Shown: one piece after another, positions 10,375 to 21,347 of the stretch
Layout: every line of letters begins with the position of its first letter
How positions within the stretch are numbered: the stretch's first letter is position 1
Assembly (NCBI GenBank): GCA_963921195.1
Contig: OY992537.1
Span: forward strand, 57,932,313-57,996,312
DNA from: Pegoplata infirma
Lineage: Eukaryota; Arthropoda; Insecta; Diptera; Anthomyiidae
DNA length: 64,000 bases
Direction: 5' to 3'
The notes under the pieces: generated by a model
What the model was told of the DNA's origin: nothing
The model's database searches: none
Seen by the model: only the letters and a program-made list of their open reading frames with translations
Position numbers and translations under genes: made by a program

Positions 10375-10923
10375 AAGTATATTAGGGTGGCATAAAAAAT
10401 GACTTTTGTTGAACTTTGGTGATTGCCGGGCAAATTATGGTTCTTTTTAGTATAAAAACTTTTTATTTGAAACCAAAGAAAAAAGTATTTTTTTCTAAAA
10501 AAATTACTTTTTTTTAAAAAAAGTGCTTTTTTGTCTAAAAAGTAAATTTGTTTTTAAAGTTCTTCTTTTCTTGAATAGTAATATATTTGCTTAAATAATA
10601 CTTTTTAGGAAAAAAGTAAAATTTTTTTTAAATAAGTACTTTCTTCCTGAAAAAGTACTTTTTTTTTAAAGGTGCTAGTACTTTTCTTAAAGGTACTATT
10701 TTACAAAAAAACAAGTAAGAGTGTTAAATTCGGCTGTGCCGAATCTTTTATACCCTCCAACATGTAAATAAAAATAAAAAAATTGCAGGGGCGTCTTCTT
10801 TTTTTTTGTGGGGGGGGGGGGGGGTCGGTAGTGGTAATTGGGGGGAACAATTCCTCTCGAATAAGTGTTAAAAAAAATAATTCTTATGCTTTTGCACTAA
10901 AGAAATACAAATTTATCATTATA

Positions 10924-12261
10924 AATGTTGTTTTTTATTTTTAGTACCAAAAGGTACATAAAAATAAAATGTATTTATTCGGCCTTTATATATGTATATT
11001 AGAGTGTCCCTTATTTTGGAAATGTTCGAAATGTTGAGACGGTACCCGCTCATTTTTTTCCATTTGACTTAAAAATAACTCAGGAAAAATTTTACGCCCC
11101 TAGAACCACGCCTTCCCTACGCGACGGGGCCTTAAAGAGCGCGGCCTTAAAAATCATTTTTCCATACAAACCAAAAAATTTTTTTTTTTATTTTTAAATT
11201 TTTTGTTATTATTTATTATATTACTTGGTTTACTTATTCACGACAAAAAATTAGATTTTGGTGGGATAAGTCTTTCAGCGCTAAAAAATTGTTCGCAAAA
11301 AAAAAATTTGAGCCGCCGGGGTCCTACAGTAAAACATTTTTAAAAAATATTTTTTTTTAGTTTTGACCAGCAACGGATTTAGCTGCTATGTTGCTTTAAA
11401 TGATATATATTCATAAAAAAATATTTTTTGTATCTGTGACATCTTTATCGTGTTCTAAAAAAGGGTACAAAATGCATTGTTGATTTTTTTCGATACACGA
11501 TAAAGATGTCACAAATATGAATAATATTTTTTTTGGAATATATATCATTAAAAACAACATAACAACTAAAACCGTTACTTTTCAAAAATAAAAAAAAAAT
11601 ATTTTTTAAAAAATTTTTACCGTAGGATCCCTACGGCTCAAAATTTTTTTTTTCGAAAAAGATAAAGATGTCACAGATATGAATAATTTTTTTTGGAATA
11701 TATATCATTAAAAGCAACATAACAACTAAAACCGTTGCTGGTCAAAACTAAAAAAAAATATTTTTTAAAAATTTTTTATTGTAGGACCCCGGCGGCTCAA
11801 ATTTTTTTTTTTGCGAAAAATTTTTTAGCGCTGAAAGACTTATCCCACCAAAATCAAATTTTTTGTCGTGAATAAGCAAACCAAGTAATAAAATAAATAA
11901 TAACAAAAAAATTAAAAATCAAAAAAAAATTTTTTTGGTTTGTATGGAAAAATGATTTTTAAGGCCCCGCTCTTTAAGGCCCCGTCGCGTAGGGAAGGCG
12001 TGGTCCTAGGGGCGTAAAATTTTTTCTGAGTTATTTTTAAGTCAAAAGGAAAAAAATGAGCGGGTACCGTCTCAAGATTTCCAACATTTCCAAAATAAGG
12101 GACACTCTAATGTATATATATTCGATTAGAGTTTTATTCTAGTTCGAGGCCCAAAAATATTTCTATATATGATATATATAAAAATACTCTATTATGACAA
12201 TATCATATATAGAAATATTTTTGGGCCTCGAACTAGAATAAAACTCTAATCGAATATATAT
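10924..12261. repeat. CTCGAG foldback element, copy 1
   Basis: It shares its left part (TATTTTTAGTACCAAAAGG, then TTTATTCGGCCTTTATAT) and right part (CGATTAGAGTTTTATTCTAG, TCGAGGCCC and its inverse) with 41479-41857. The last 150 bp (12113-12261) are a hairpin whose loop is shorter than in the other copy. A second foldback (10999-12110) is inserted in it. The 13-bp flanking repeat suggests an integration route different from cut-and-paste TIR elements, but that is inference. Confidence 0.6.
10999..12110. mobile_element. 1.1-kb foldback, TIR TTAGAGTGTCCC, TSD TGTATA
   Basis: TTAGAGTGTCCCTTATTTTG at the left returns inverted at the right. The two arms cover almost the whole element and meet near 11475, where GACATCTTTATCGTGT faces its inverse. 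The right arm has an internal duplication (about 11500-11655 and 11656-11790). TGTATA flanks both ends. The copy of the target at 41530-41550 lacks the insertion and has a single TGTATA, which confirms a 6-bp duplication. Confidence 0.75.
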
Positions 12262-12867
12262 ATTTATCATTATATAAAAAAAAAAAATTATTCCACGGCC
12301 ATAAAAGGGGGGGGGGGGCGGACCGTAAAACGATTTTTTCTAATTCTGTGGGTCCAAATGCAGGACCTTGAACTTCTTGTAGCATAAGAATGTTGGATTT
12401 GTTAAACAAAAACACAAAAAATCATATAAAAATATGGTATTTTTTAGAGGTTTGTTTAGTTCTTCAAGGGGGAACTTTTTCCCCCCTGGTCCGATTTTGC
12501 CCATCTCCGAACTTAACCAGCCTATGAACATAAGACATATATGTGCCAAATTTCAGGAGTCTATCACTTTTATTTTGGACTGTATCGTGTCTTCCACAGA
12601 CGGACGGACAGACGGCCAGACGGACGGACGGACATCGCTAGAATGTCTTAGAATCGATCACTGATCAATAATATATATACTTTATGGGGTCCTAGACCGG
12701 CATTTCGATGCGTTACACACGGAATGACAAAGTGAGTATACCCCCATACTGTAGTTGGAGGGTATAAAAAGTACTACTTTTTCTAGCTATGGCACACGTG
12801 TCACATTTAAGATGTGCCAAATGTGCTTACATGGGCCTAAGGCTATCCATAACCAGCAAAAAAGTCT

Positions 12868-12935
12868 GAAAATTTACAACGAAGGAGTTTTCGAAGGGTA
12901 TAAAAACTGTAAAAATTGGGAAAATCTAACAAAAA
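12868..12935. repeat. End fragment of the CATTCCATGTCAAATC foldback family
   Basis: AAAATTTACAACGAAGGAGTTTTCGAAGGGTA matches the right end of the foldback at 41858-45250 (near 45140-45180). Only about 70 bp remain. Confidence 0.45.
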
Positions 12936-12946
12936 AAAAAAAAAAA

Positions 12947-13443
12947 ACAAGTAGAAAAGTTTAATTCGACTTGGCCGACTTATGAATACCCTACAATGCA
13001 CCTTTGAAGTGGTAATAAATTTTCTAAAATAAAAAAAAAATTAATAATTTTGATTATAGATATTTTATTTCGAGTAAAAAACTTTTTTTAGTTATTTTTG
13101 AGAAAAAAAAAATTACTAAATTTTTTTTGAGTGTAAATTTTTTTTTAGTGTAAAATTTTTTTCGAGTGTAAATTTTTTTTATTGTACACATATTTTTAGG
13201 TGGCAAAACTACTTTGTAAAATATGTTTCTGGCTTACCAATGTTTTTAAAGTTTGTTAAACGAGTTTTTTAACACGTGAATTTAAGGTGAAACCAATCTG
13301 AAATTCACGGTTTTCTTAATAACTTTTGAGCCACTGGACCGATTTTGCTGAAATTCAATACCAACCAGACCAGGGGAACGTCAAATATATATGCCAAGCT
13401 GCAGCATTATCTTTAGAAAGTTAGCGTGTTTTTTAACTAGAAT
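12947..13443 (-). mobile_element. DINE-1-like element, subfamily A, truncated
   Basis: It begins with the 3' end signature on the minus strand (ACAAGTAGAAAAGTTTAATTC, hairpin TTCGACTTGGCCGAa). It continues through the subfamily-A body (CACGTGAATTTAAGGTGAA) and breaks off at GTTAGCGTGTTTTTTAAC. The core, GTCY tract and 5' hairpin are absent. Confidence 0.7.
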
Positions 13444-13470
13444 CTGGCAACTTTATGGGAAATAAAAACA

Positions 13471-14846
13471 ATATATGAGTCATTCCACACCAACTGTTCC
13501 ACTACAGAAAAACCATGGTGGTTTCAATAGGATATTATTTGCAAAGTATTCGCCCTTAGGTCACTATTAAATAACAAAAATATAATTTAAGATTTTTCAA
13601 AAAGTGGGCCTTGGAGGCATGGTCAAAAATTGAAAATTTCAGCATTTTTTGCCTAAGTATCTTTATTTGAATATTTATGCCAATAAAATGAAACACAGTG
13701 ATGTCTTTAAAATATAAGTTTTTTATAGACTTTTGTATGGGCTATCGATTAAAAAAATAAAAATTGGAAAATTTTCAGAAGAAGTTCTGAATTTTTTAAA
13801 TTTAAACTTAAACTTTATTTATCAAAAAACATGCCACAATTTTATTTCTTTTTTACATGTTGAAAAATTAGTTAAGGTGTATATCTATCTGTTCTGAAAT
13901 TTTCAGAGATGCATTTTTCCTTGTTTTCGAGAAAAAAAATGTTGAATATTGCACTATGCTAATAATTTACAATAATGGGGTATATTACATATGCGAATGA
14001 GTAATATTAACTCTTAAAAAACATTCAAAATAGAGATGTGATCGTGGGTAAGTTTTTTTTTTTTTAACATCACGCACTCTCACCAAGGAAATTATTTTAA
14101 TCACGCATGATCATTTATTTTGCTCACGCTAAGTCACGCTCACGTGAGTATCGTGCCCGTGACAACATTTTTCTACTCACGTGAGCGTACGTGAACGTGA
14201 GGAAAATTAAAAATCGTGCGTGATTAAAACTTTTCCTTCGTGAGCGTGCGTGATCGTCAAAAAAAACTCACCCACGAAAACATCTTTATTTTAAATGTTT
14301 TTAATAGTTAATATTACTCATTCGCATACGTAATATACCCTATTATTATAAATTATAAGCATAGTGCAATGTTCAACATTTTTTTTCTCGAAAACAAGGA
14401 AAAATGTATCTCTGAAAATTTCAGAACGGATAGATATACACCTTAACTAATTTTTCAGCATTTAAAAAAGAAATAAAATTGTGGCATGTTTTTTGATAAA
14501 TAAAGTTTAAGTTTAAATTTAATAAATTCAGAACTTCTTCTGAAAATTTTCCAATTTTTATTTTTTTAATCGATAGCCCATACAAAAATCTATAAAAAAC
14601 TTTTATTTTAAAGACATCACTGTGTTTCATTTTATTGGCATAAATATTCAAATAAAGATACTTAGGCAAAAAATTCTGAAATTTTCAATTTTTGACCATG
14701 CCTCCAAGGCCCACTTTTTGAAAAATCTTAAATTTTATTTTTGTTATTTAATAGTGAACTATGGGCGAGTACTCTGCAATTGATTTCATATTGACACGAC
14801 ATCACTTTTTTTTTGCTGAACATTTGGTGTGGAATGCCTCATATAT
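13471..14846. mobile_element. 1.4-kb foldback, TIR TATATGAGKCATTCCACACC
   Basis: ATATATGAGTCATTCCACACC at the left is mirrored by GGTGTGGAATGCCTCATATAT at the right. The arms (about 13580-14030 and 14290-14740) are nearly identical inverses, so ORFs in them are mirror shadows. The centre holds a separate TAGAGATG element (14034-14287). A partial copy lies at 425-640. A TA duplication is possible but cannot be separated from the repeat ends. Confidence 0.7.
14034..14287. mobile_element. Short hAT-like element rich in CTCACGTGAG
   Basis: The left end TAGAGATGTGATCGTGGGTA and right end TACCCAC-type inverse (ACTCACCCACGAAAACATCTTTA) face each other. The interior is crowded with CACGCTCACGTGAG and its halves, as in 27503-27959. 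A clear 8-bp duplication is not seen. Confidence 0.5.
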
Positions 14847-15103
14847 TTTTTTTTTAATTTTTTAAACATTTTGCTTATGTCGCACGAACTTTTGACCTTT
14901 GACAACTCGTAGTAAAATTTGATGCAGATAATGTTGTAGAACATTTTAACCCTTTAAACGCACGCCCTATTTGTGTTTTAAGAGGATAATTGAAAAAAGG
15001 GTCAAAAAGACCCCCAAAATGGGGATAATATGTTCTAAAAAAAGAGCCAGCATCAAATTTCACTGAAGAAATCTATTTACGTTATTTAGTTCAGAAGCAG
15101 ATA

Positions 15104-15300
15104 TAGAACATAGTATATATATTTATGACCAGCGATCGAAACATTCTAGCGATGTCCGTCCGTCCGTCCGTCTGTTTGTCCGTCTGTATGTCCGTCTATT
15201 TGTCCGTTGTCCGTCTGTAGTTAACACGATGCAGTCCAAAATAAAAGAGCTAAACTCCCGACATTTGGCACGAATATGTCTTATTAGACTGGCATTTTTC
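15104..15300 (+). mobile_element. DINE-1-like core fragment, subfamily B
   Basis: AGTATATATATTTATGACCAG, ATTCTAGCGATGTCC and a long GTCY tract (15148-15225) are followed by the subfamily-B sequence ACACGATGCAGTCCAAAATAA. Both termini are missing. Confidence 0.65.
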
Positions 15301-15379
15301 TGTATAGCAAAATTTTTTTTTCTCCGATTTTCAAAGTCCGAGCATTTTTTTATTCTACTAGGCCTAAACCTCATGTGGT

Positions 15380-15790
15380 ACCAATTTGAGGTCAATCGGA
15401 TTAAATTAACCCGTGGCGCCCGGCGGTCAAAGTTTTGGATTTTTGAAAAATTTTTAAAGATTTGTTAATTTCGATGCGCTGAGCACGAATATCAAAAAAA
15501 AAATAAAATCGCTCGACCGGTTTTCGAGATATCGCCATTTCAAATTTGTAAAAAATTGCGGCTTTTTCCTACGTTCAAGAAATTTTTTAAAAAAAGTCTC
15601 AAAATTTCATTCCGCCGACTTTTTTGTAGAACTTGAGACAATCTTTCATTTAAAACTAATTTGAGCCAAATTCGATCATTTTAACCTGTGGCGCCCTTCG
15701 ATCAAAGTTTTGGACTTTTGGAAAATTTCCACGAAAATTTTGGATTTTTGAAAATGAAAAAATAAAAAAAAAAAATATCTTGCGATACAT
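15380..15790 (+). repeat. Dispersed repeat (CTCGACCGGTTTTCGAGATA)
   Basis: The segment with GTTTTCGAGATATCGCCATT, CTACGTTCAAGAAATTTTTT and CCTTCGATCAAAGTTTT recurs inverted at about 58345-58660. No end structure was found in either copy. Confidence 0.5.
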
Positions 15791-16031
15791 TATTTTTATT
15801 AATTTTAGCATGCCCTTACGTATAGGGTTAAGGGACGTTATGACGAACGAAACGGAATCGAGACAAACGGACAGAATTTGATCGAAAAGACAGAGAAGAG
15901 GCAGTCGATGTGTGACAGTGAAAGTAGTAAGATGTATTAAAGTTTAAAATATTGAAGTCGCTAAACTTTTGTGAATAATTTAATATGTTTAAGTGTAATC
16001 TTAATTAATTTAACAAACAATGAATTTTAAA
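15791..16031. other. Non-coding stretch of unusual composition
   Basis: The purine-rich run around 15845-15930 (GACGAACGAAACGGAATCG, then ACAGAGAAGAGGCAGTCG) is unlike its AT-rich surroundings. It could be an untranslated leader or an LTR remnant, but no LTR ends or primer-binding site were identified. Confidence 0.3.
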
Positions 16032-16033
16032 TA

Positions 16034-17397
16034 CCCGAGTAAAAAAGATTATATATAATTTTACTTATTTTTATATAAACATATATTATTTGATAAATTT
16101 ATACGTAAATTGTTTTGCTATCATATAAGATTATATATATTTACACTTCGTATCTTTTTCTTATATAAAATTATATAAAAGAAAATGTTAAGTTATACAT
16201 AATAACATATGATTAGAGTGAGTTTATATAATTACATATGAAATATAAAAATTTGTCTGTTTGTTTTATATAATTTAATATAACAAAATATTTGAAGACA
16301 TTTTATATAAAACTTTATGCAACCTTTTTCTGAATCATATGTAATCTTATATGAGTAAAATTAAAAAAAAAAATCTAACAAGGGAAGTCTCCCTGGTGTC
16401 ACCCCCCGATCTTCATGAAATTTGGATATGTTGTTAAGAACGAAAATTAATTCGACACGTATTTTTTTATAGCGGCCCAAACTCATTTTTAGGGGGGTCG
16501 ATTTGTATGGGGGGAAATTGACCTTTTTCACTTTTTTACGATTTAAGCCTATTTAAACAAAATTAATATAGGCATGTGTGGTATCAGATTAAAGGTATTA
16601 AAAATACCTATCTTGTGGTGCTAACAACGGGCCGATAAAGTTAATATTTTTCGACTTATTAACAAAAATACCCTAAACTTTTGGTATTTTACTCAATATG
16701 ACAAAACGTTGTGCATGTTTAGACACGTTCTTAGCACACGTAGATAGGTTTTCAAAAGACCTTTCATTTGATATGTAACATGACTAGGTTTCTTTGCATA
16801 ATATAGGAGATAAACGAAAAAATCTGAAAAATGGCCTTGTCTTCCCCCCTCCTTTTTACCCCCTAAATATGAATTTGGGCCGCTAAAAAAAAATACGTGT
16901 CCCTTTATTTTTTCTGCTCTACAAAATAAAACCAATTCCATAAAGATCCGCGGGTGACACTAGGGAGACTTCCCTTGTAAGTCCTTTATATATAATTTGA
17001 TATAACTTTTGAAAATTTTTCTAAGTCCAGAATTTTTTTTTTTTTTAAGTTCCAAACCTTAAACATTTGTTTTAAAAATTTCATATGTTATTATATATAA
17101 TGCAAAATTTATGAAAAAAATCTAAGTTCTTTATATATAATTTAATATAATTTTTTTTGGGGTTTTTTTTGGATTTTTTTTTATTTAATTATATATAATT
17201 GCATAAATTTTTCTAAAAAAGGGGCCAATTTTCGCATCAAATCATATAAAATTATATTAAAATCACATCAAATTATATCAAATTTAATGCAACTTTATAT
17301 GGTTTTATCGACTCATTTTTCGCATCAAATTCTATATGAATATATATGATGTCTTTATATAATTAAATATAAACATATATAATCTTTTTTACTCGGG
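16034..17397. mobile_element. CCCGAGTAAAA element, TSD TA, carrying a Harbinger-like insert
   Basis: CCCGAGTAAAAAAGATTATA is mirrored by ATAATCTTTTTTACTCGGG. TA flanks both sides. The arms are ATATAA-rich and contain no ORF. A 599-bp Harbinger-like element (16379-16977) is inserted, which makes this copy about 765 bp without it. Confidence 0.75.
16379..16977. mobile_element. PIF/Harbinger-like MITE, TIR CAAGGGAAGTCTCCCT, TSD TAA
   Basis: The 26-bp TIRs begin CAAGGGAAGTCTCCCTRGTG and differ at one position. TAA is duplicated at 16376-16378 and 16978-16980. The TIR core is shared with 5739-8385. The arms continue as imperfect inverses (ATACGTGTC/GACACGTAT). No transposase. Confidence 0.85.
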
Positions 17398-17526
17398 TAA
17401 ACAATTAAAATAAGAATTAAAACAATAAGAAAGACGGAAACTACATATATTTTACGAAATGAACCGCCATCAAATTTTTTTGAAGGCATGTCTTAACATT
17501 ATTTACCTCAGAATTAGATTTAGTAC

Positions 17527-18505
17527 TAGGGATGAGATTTCCATGCAAATGCATGTTTTTTTTCTATAGTCTAAAAACGATATCAACCAATTATCTTTCC
17601 GAATCAAGAAATTTGCGTTAAAATGGCATCGATTTGTTTTTGCATATATTTGCATATTTCGTTGAAAATGCATATTTTATAGCATATTTTGGTTTTAAAT
17701 GCATATTTTGTGCATATTTTCAACTTTTAAGTGCATATTTTTGCATATTTTAGCTTAAATTAGCAAAAACACGAATTGAAATTTATTTGTTTCAAAATCT
17801 ATTTAAAATTTTAAAAATTAATTTTGGAAATAAGAAAAATTATTTTTTTTCTTTAATTATAAAAATAAAATATTTGAGCTCGAGGCCTGGATTGTTCTTT
17901 AATTAAAATTCTTCTTTATTAATTTCCAATATTTCGCTACTCTTCGAGTAGCATCCTCAGGGAGTATAAGGGATTTTAAATAAAAACACAAAATTCTAAA
18001 AAATCAACGTTGCTTATAACTCGTCATCACTACTACTGACGAGTTATAAGCAACGTTAATTTTTTAGAATTTTGTGTTTTTATTTAAAATCCATTATACT
18101 CCCTGAGGATGCTACTCGAAGAGTAGCGAAATATTGGAAATTAATAAAGAAGAATTTTAATTAAAGAACAATCCAGGCCTCGAGCTCAAATATTTTATTT
18201 TTATAACTAAATTGGAAAGGTCGAATAAAAAACAACTTTAATATTTTTTCTTTAATTTTTTTTTTTTTTTGGATTGTCCTAAATTCTAAAAAATCTTGCT
18301 TATATAAAGTTTTAAATGTTACTATTTAAACCCGGCGTTACTTTTTGCTTTTTAAGAAGTTTTTCCTATGCAAACAAGATTTTTATTGCGCGAATTTTAT
18401 TTTTTGGTGCATATTTTCAGGTTTTTTAGTGCATATTTTGAGATTTTTAGCGCATATTTTAAGCGCATATTTTCGATTTTTTAGTGCATGAAAATCTCAT
18501 CCCTA
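17527..18505. mobile_element. hAT MITE, TIR TAGGGATGAG
   Basis: TAGGGATGAGATTTCCATGCA at the left is mirrored by TGCATGAAAATCTCATCCCTA. The 8-bp flanks TTTAGTAC and TTTATTAC match at 7 of 8. Both subterminal regions are filled with ATGCATATTTT-type words. The palindrome 17858-18206 is inserted in the middle. A truncated relative lies at 720-1119. Confidence 0.85.
17858..18206. repeat. Near-perfect 350-bp hairpin (CTCGAG foldback)
   Basis: Arms 17858-18025 and 18036-18206 are inverse copies with few mismatches. They meet at ACTCGTCA-tcactactac-TGACGAGT. The outer ends read TTATAAAAATAAAATATTTG with GAGCTCGAGGCC just inside. The YTCGAGGCC box links it to the foldbacks at 10924-12261 and 41479-41857. 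Arm identity suggests a recent origin or gene conversion. Confidence 0.75.
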
Positions 18506-18611
18506 TTTATTACTTTGAAAAAAATGATTACTTCAGTGGGCCATAAAAAATAACTCGAGCTAAGTTTTCAAAACCCAATAAAAGTCATGTGTGTGCCACC
18601 CTAATGTATAT

Positions 18612-19116
18612 ATTTAATGATAATAATGATGTTGGTTTATTTTATGTGTTTTCTACCATTTTTTGTTATTTTGTATTTTGCTTTCATAATAAATATTAAG
18701 TGTGTTTGAAATAGAATTTTGGAATAAAAAGAATTCACGAAAATAAACATTCTTAATTTATTTAAGAACCAGTTAGAGTTGTGCTAAAGTTCAATATAGA
18801 CGACATGTGAAATACCACGTTTGATTAAATTTAATGACTTTTTGTTTTGCGCATTTTCTGTTTTTATTTTAAATATTATTAATGATTGTAAAAGAAGAGT
18901 ATATAATTAATAACAAACAACACAAATTAAAAAAAAAAACAAAAATAAATTTAACTGTCGTCGGTTGGACAGGTGTTTTAAAAAAATATATATATTTTTA
19001 AAACAATCTCAATTAGTTGTTCAAATTTTAACATATGGTATCAGTATTTCGTTTAAAAGAAAAAAAAAATAAAAGGACTGAGATTATTTACAACGTACAA
19101 TTTATGATAGGGAAAA
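18612..19116. other. Possible host unique island
   Basis: No repeat relationship inside the window and no convincing ORF. This is the continuation of 9668-10374 across the 8.2-kb hAT composite. Confidence 0.35.
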
Positions 19117-19361
19117 CCCGTCGCATCTAATATAATCAATTTGGATATTATTATAATAATTGTATATAGTTATATCTGATTTGATCTATTTGATCCGAGA
19201 TTTGTCTCTAATTTTGTGATCTGATCAGATACAATTACGGATCAGATTTAACTACATCTCGAAAATCGGGACAAATCTCGTATCAAATAGATCTTATCAA
19301 ATACAATTGACCTAATAAGATCTGAACAGATCAGACCAGACCTAATCAATTTTTTCACGGG
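19117..19361. mobile_element. Short TIR element CCCGT..., CCCGAGTAAAA-related
   Basis: CCCGTCGCATCTAATATAAT at the left roughly mirrors ATCAATTTTTTCACGGG at the right. The interior is rich in GATCAGATC and TTTGATC palindromes, like subfamily Z at 6902-7255. No clear duplication flanks it. Confidence 0.5.
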
Positions 19362-20239
19362 TATTCATGAGTTTGTCATTCTGCATGTAAGTCATAGAAA
19401 AGTCGATCTAGCGATGTCGGTCTTTGGAGATGTTGTTTTTAACACAATTCGACCAGAAAGTGCAAAAAACGCTCTTCTGATGAGGTATAAATTTTTTCGC
19501 AATTTGTTTTGTTCTATTTTTTTTTTTCATATTTGGTGTAAATTTTTGCAAAAACGTTACTTTTTAGTCCACTCTAGTGAAAAACAAAAATTATCAAATT
19601 CTACTGAAATTTGTTTATAGAAATGCACCCAAATGTTGGTCGTATTCAACATTTCAACATTTTTTTAATTCCTTAAAAAGGTTGATTTTAGACAGGTTTT
19701 AATTTCGCATTTCTTGTTAAAAGAAATTAAAAAAAAAAAAATATTTATATGGTTCAAGGTAGTACAAACAATATGTAAATTAGAATTTTGCATTAAATTT
19801 AAACGACACCTATCCCTTGTATAATTCAAGGAATTACGAACAATAGAAAAAAAAATATTTTGGAAATGAAATTAAAATTTTTTTCTTTAATATTTTTAAG
19901 CAAAGTCATCTTAATTTTTTACAAAATAGATATGAAAGTGCTTGTAAATCTAGGGATATATGTAAAAAAATCTGGTTTGAAAATAATAACAAGAAGTTTG
20001 ATTGTTGTAAAACAAGATTTAAAATATATGTTTAAATTTGTTTGCAGGGCCATTAATAATATAAAATCTAATTAATTAAAATTTTATATTAATTAATAGA
20101 CCAAGACGTAGATTTAAAGTTATTTTTTTAAAGAACATTTCCAAAACCAACACAACACTTGATTCCCAATTGTGGCCATCTGAAAAATGAGTATTGAAAA
20201 ATGAGCCCAGGAAAAAAACGAGCACTAAAAAACGTTAGA
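19362..20239. other. Non-coding stretch
   Basis: A degenerate DINE-1 core-like phrase (GTCGATCTAGCGATGTCGG, 19403-19421) is present without termini. The ORFs at 19414-19620 and 19860-20075 are low-complexity and I do not accept them. Confidence 0.35.
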
Positions 20240-20600
20240 GTTCAAAAAATATTGGGGGTTGGTTACCCATTTGACTCCTCTAGGGAACCCTTGGAACAGT
20301 TTTTAGAAAGTAAAGTTATGTTCGGAAAAAAAGCTGAGGGGTAAAAATTAATAGGGGTCGTTCTCGCTTTTGATCACTTTAGGAGGCACCATGGGAGCGG
20401 TAGGAGCTGATTTAATAAACAACTTTATAAAAAAATAAAAAAAAAAAATTTTTGGGTACCGCCTCAAAGGTTAAAGATAAAGGAATGTTCTGAGAAATTG
20501 TTGTGATAAAAAAATATTGAGGTTCGATCATTTGAACCCTCTGTGGACCAAACTGGGACTGACAGTTAAAACTGTAGGTGCAGTTTTTGTGCTCAACTTT
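20240..20600. repeat. Diverged fragment of the CATTCCATGTCAAATC foldback family
   Basis: GTAAAAATTAATAGGGGTCG, GGCACCATGGGAGCGGTAGGAGC and the GGTTAAAGATA phrase match the right arm of the foldback at 41858-45250 (42930-43080), with many differences. Confidence 0.45.
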
Positions 20601-21088
20601 TTATACCCTCCACTCTAGTGATAGAGGGTATATATAAGTTTGTCATTCCGTTTTTAACACCTCGAAATATTGGTCTAAGGCCCCATAAAGTATATATATT
20701 CATGATCCTCGTTCGATTCTAAGACGATCTAGCGATGTCCGTCCGTCCGTCTGTCCGTCTGTCTGTCTGTTGAAAACACGCTAACTTTTGAAAGACCCCA
20801 AGTAGAAATTCATGACGGTTATAAAAAAAAAAGCGTTTTTAAAGCACTCCAAAGTAGAAACTCATGACGGTAATAAAAAAATAGCATTTTTAAAGCACTT
20901 CCAAGTATAAATTCATGACGGTAAAAAAAAAAGTCATGACTTATCAAAAATAAAGCATTTTTAAAGCATTATTTCATAACGCTTTATGATCGTTTTGAAA
21001 AAGCTTTTTGAGATTACTTTTTCGCCAAATTTATGTTGGTTTAGGAATACATTTTTTTTACAACATTTTTTTACACTACTTTTTAAAT

Positions 21089-21347
21089 ATGGTTTACGAC
21101 GACCAAAAAGCCGACATTAAAAGCGAATTAACTCTAGACGACCCCATAACAGATTTAGTTAAGTTTGAGGAGTTTGACAACAAGGTGAAAACTGATCAGC
21201 AATTTTGCAATTCACTGGTATGTATTTTTCTATATTTACATTTGAATCAAAATTACTAATTTTTATTTTGTTATTCAGTGTGACCTGATGCGGTTAAAAT
21301 GTAGGGCCGACTCATTATATGAGGCATACATGGGACTATTTAAATAA
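21089..21347 (+). pseudogene. Two-exon N-terminal gene fragment inside the 2.46-kb TIR element
   Basis: Exon 1 (21089-21217) encodes 43 aa starting MVYDDQKADIKSELTLDDPI, acidic and coding-like. A 61-bp intron follows with GTATGT donor and TTATTCAG acceptor (21218-21278). Splicing keeps the frame, giving CDLMRLKCRADSLYEAYMGL and a stop at 21345-21347. That stop lies where the AATGCCAATG-rich insertion begins, so the exon was probably longer. A candidate last exon lies near 22712-22778 after a GTTGCAG acceptor and ends ...ESDKSIVTKTSR. Such a gene could be the element's transposase or accessory protein; no domain is recognised. Confidence 0.45.

Larger units (their letters stand above)
10710..12766 (-). 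mobile_element. DINE-1-like element, subfamily B, interrupted
   Basis: Read on the minus strand it starts TATACCCTCCAAC...GGGGGTATAC (12766 downward). It has the core and GTCY tract (12595-12635) and ends with the 3' hairpin ATTCGGCaCAGCCGAAT and CTTGT at 10710-10745. A poly-G run (10808-10823) is part of this subfamily. The foldback at 10924-12261 is inserted, with a possible 13-bp duplication ATTTATCATTATA on each side. Confidence 0.75.
10383..18603. mobile_element. hAT element TAGGGTGGCA, inflated to 8.2 kb by insertions
   Basis: The left end TAGGGTGGCATAAAAAATGA and right end TGCCACCCTA are inverted. The match extends inward through TGACTTTTRTTG. The flanks carry AAGTATAT and ATGTATAT, a 7/8 duplication. 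Original element sequence survives at 10383-10709 (rich in AAAAGTACTTTTTT) and in patches up to 18603. Inserted into it are DINE-1-like elements, two foldbacks, a CCCGAGTAAAA element with a Harbinger-like element inside, and a second hAT. No transposase. Confidence 0.72.
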
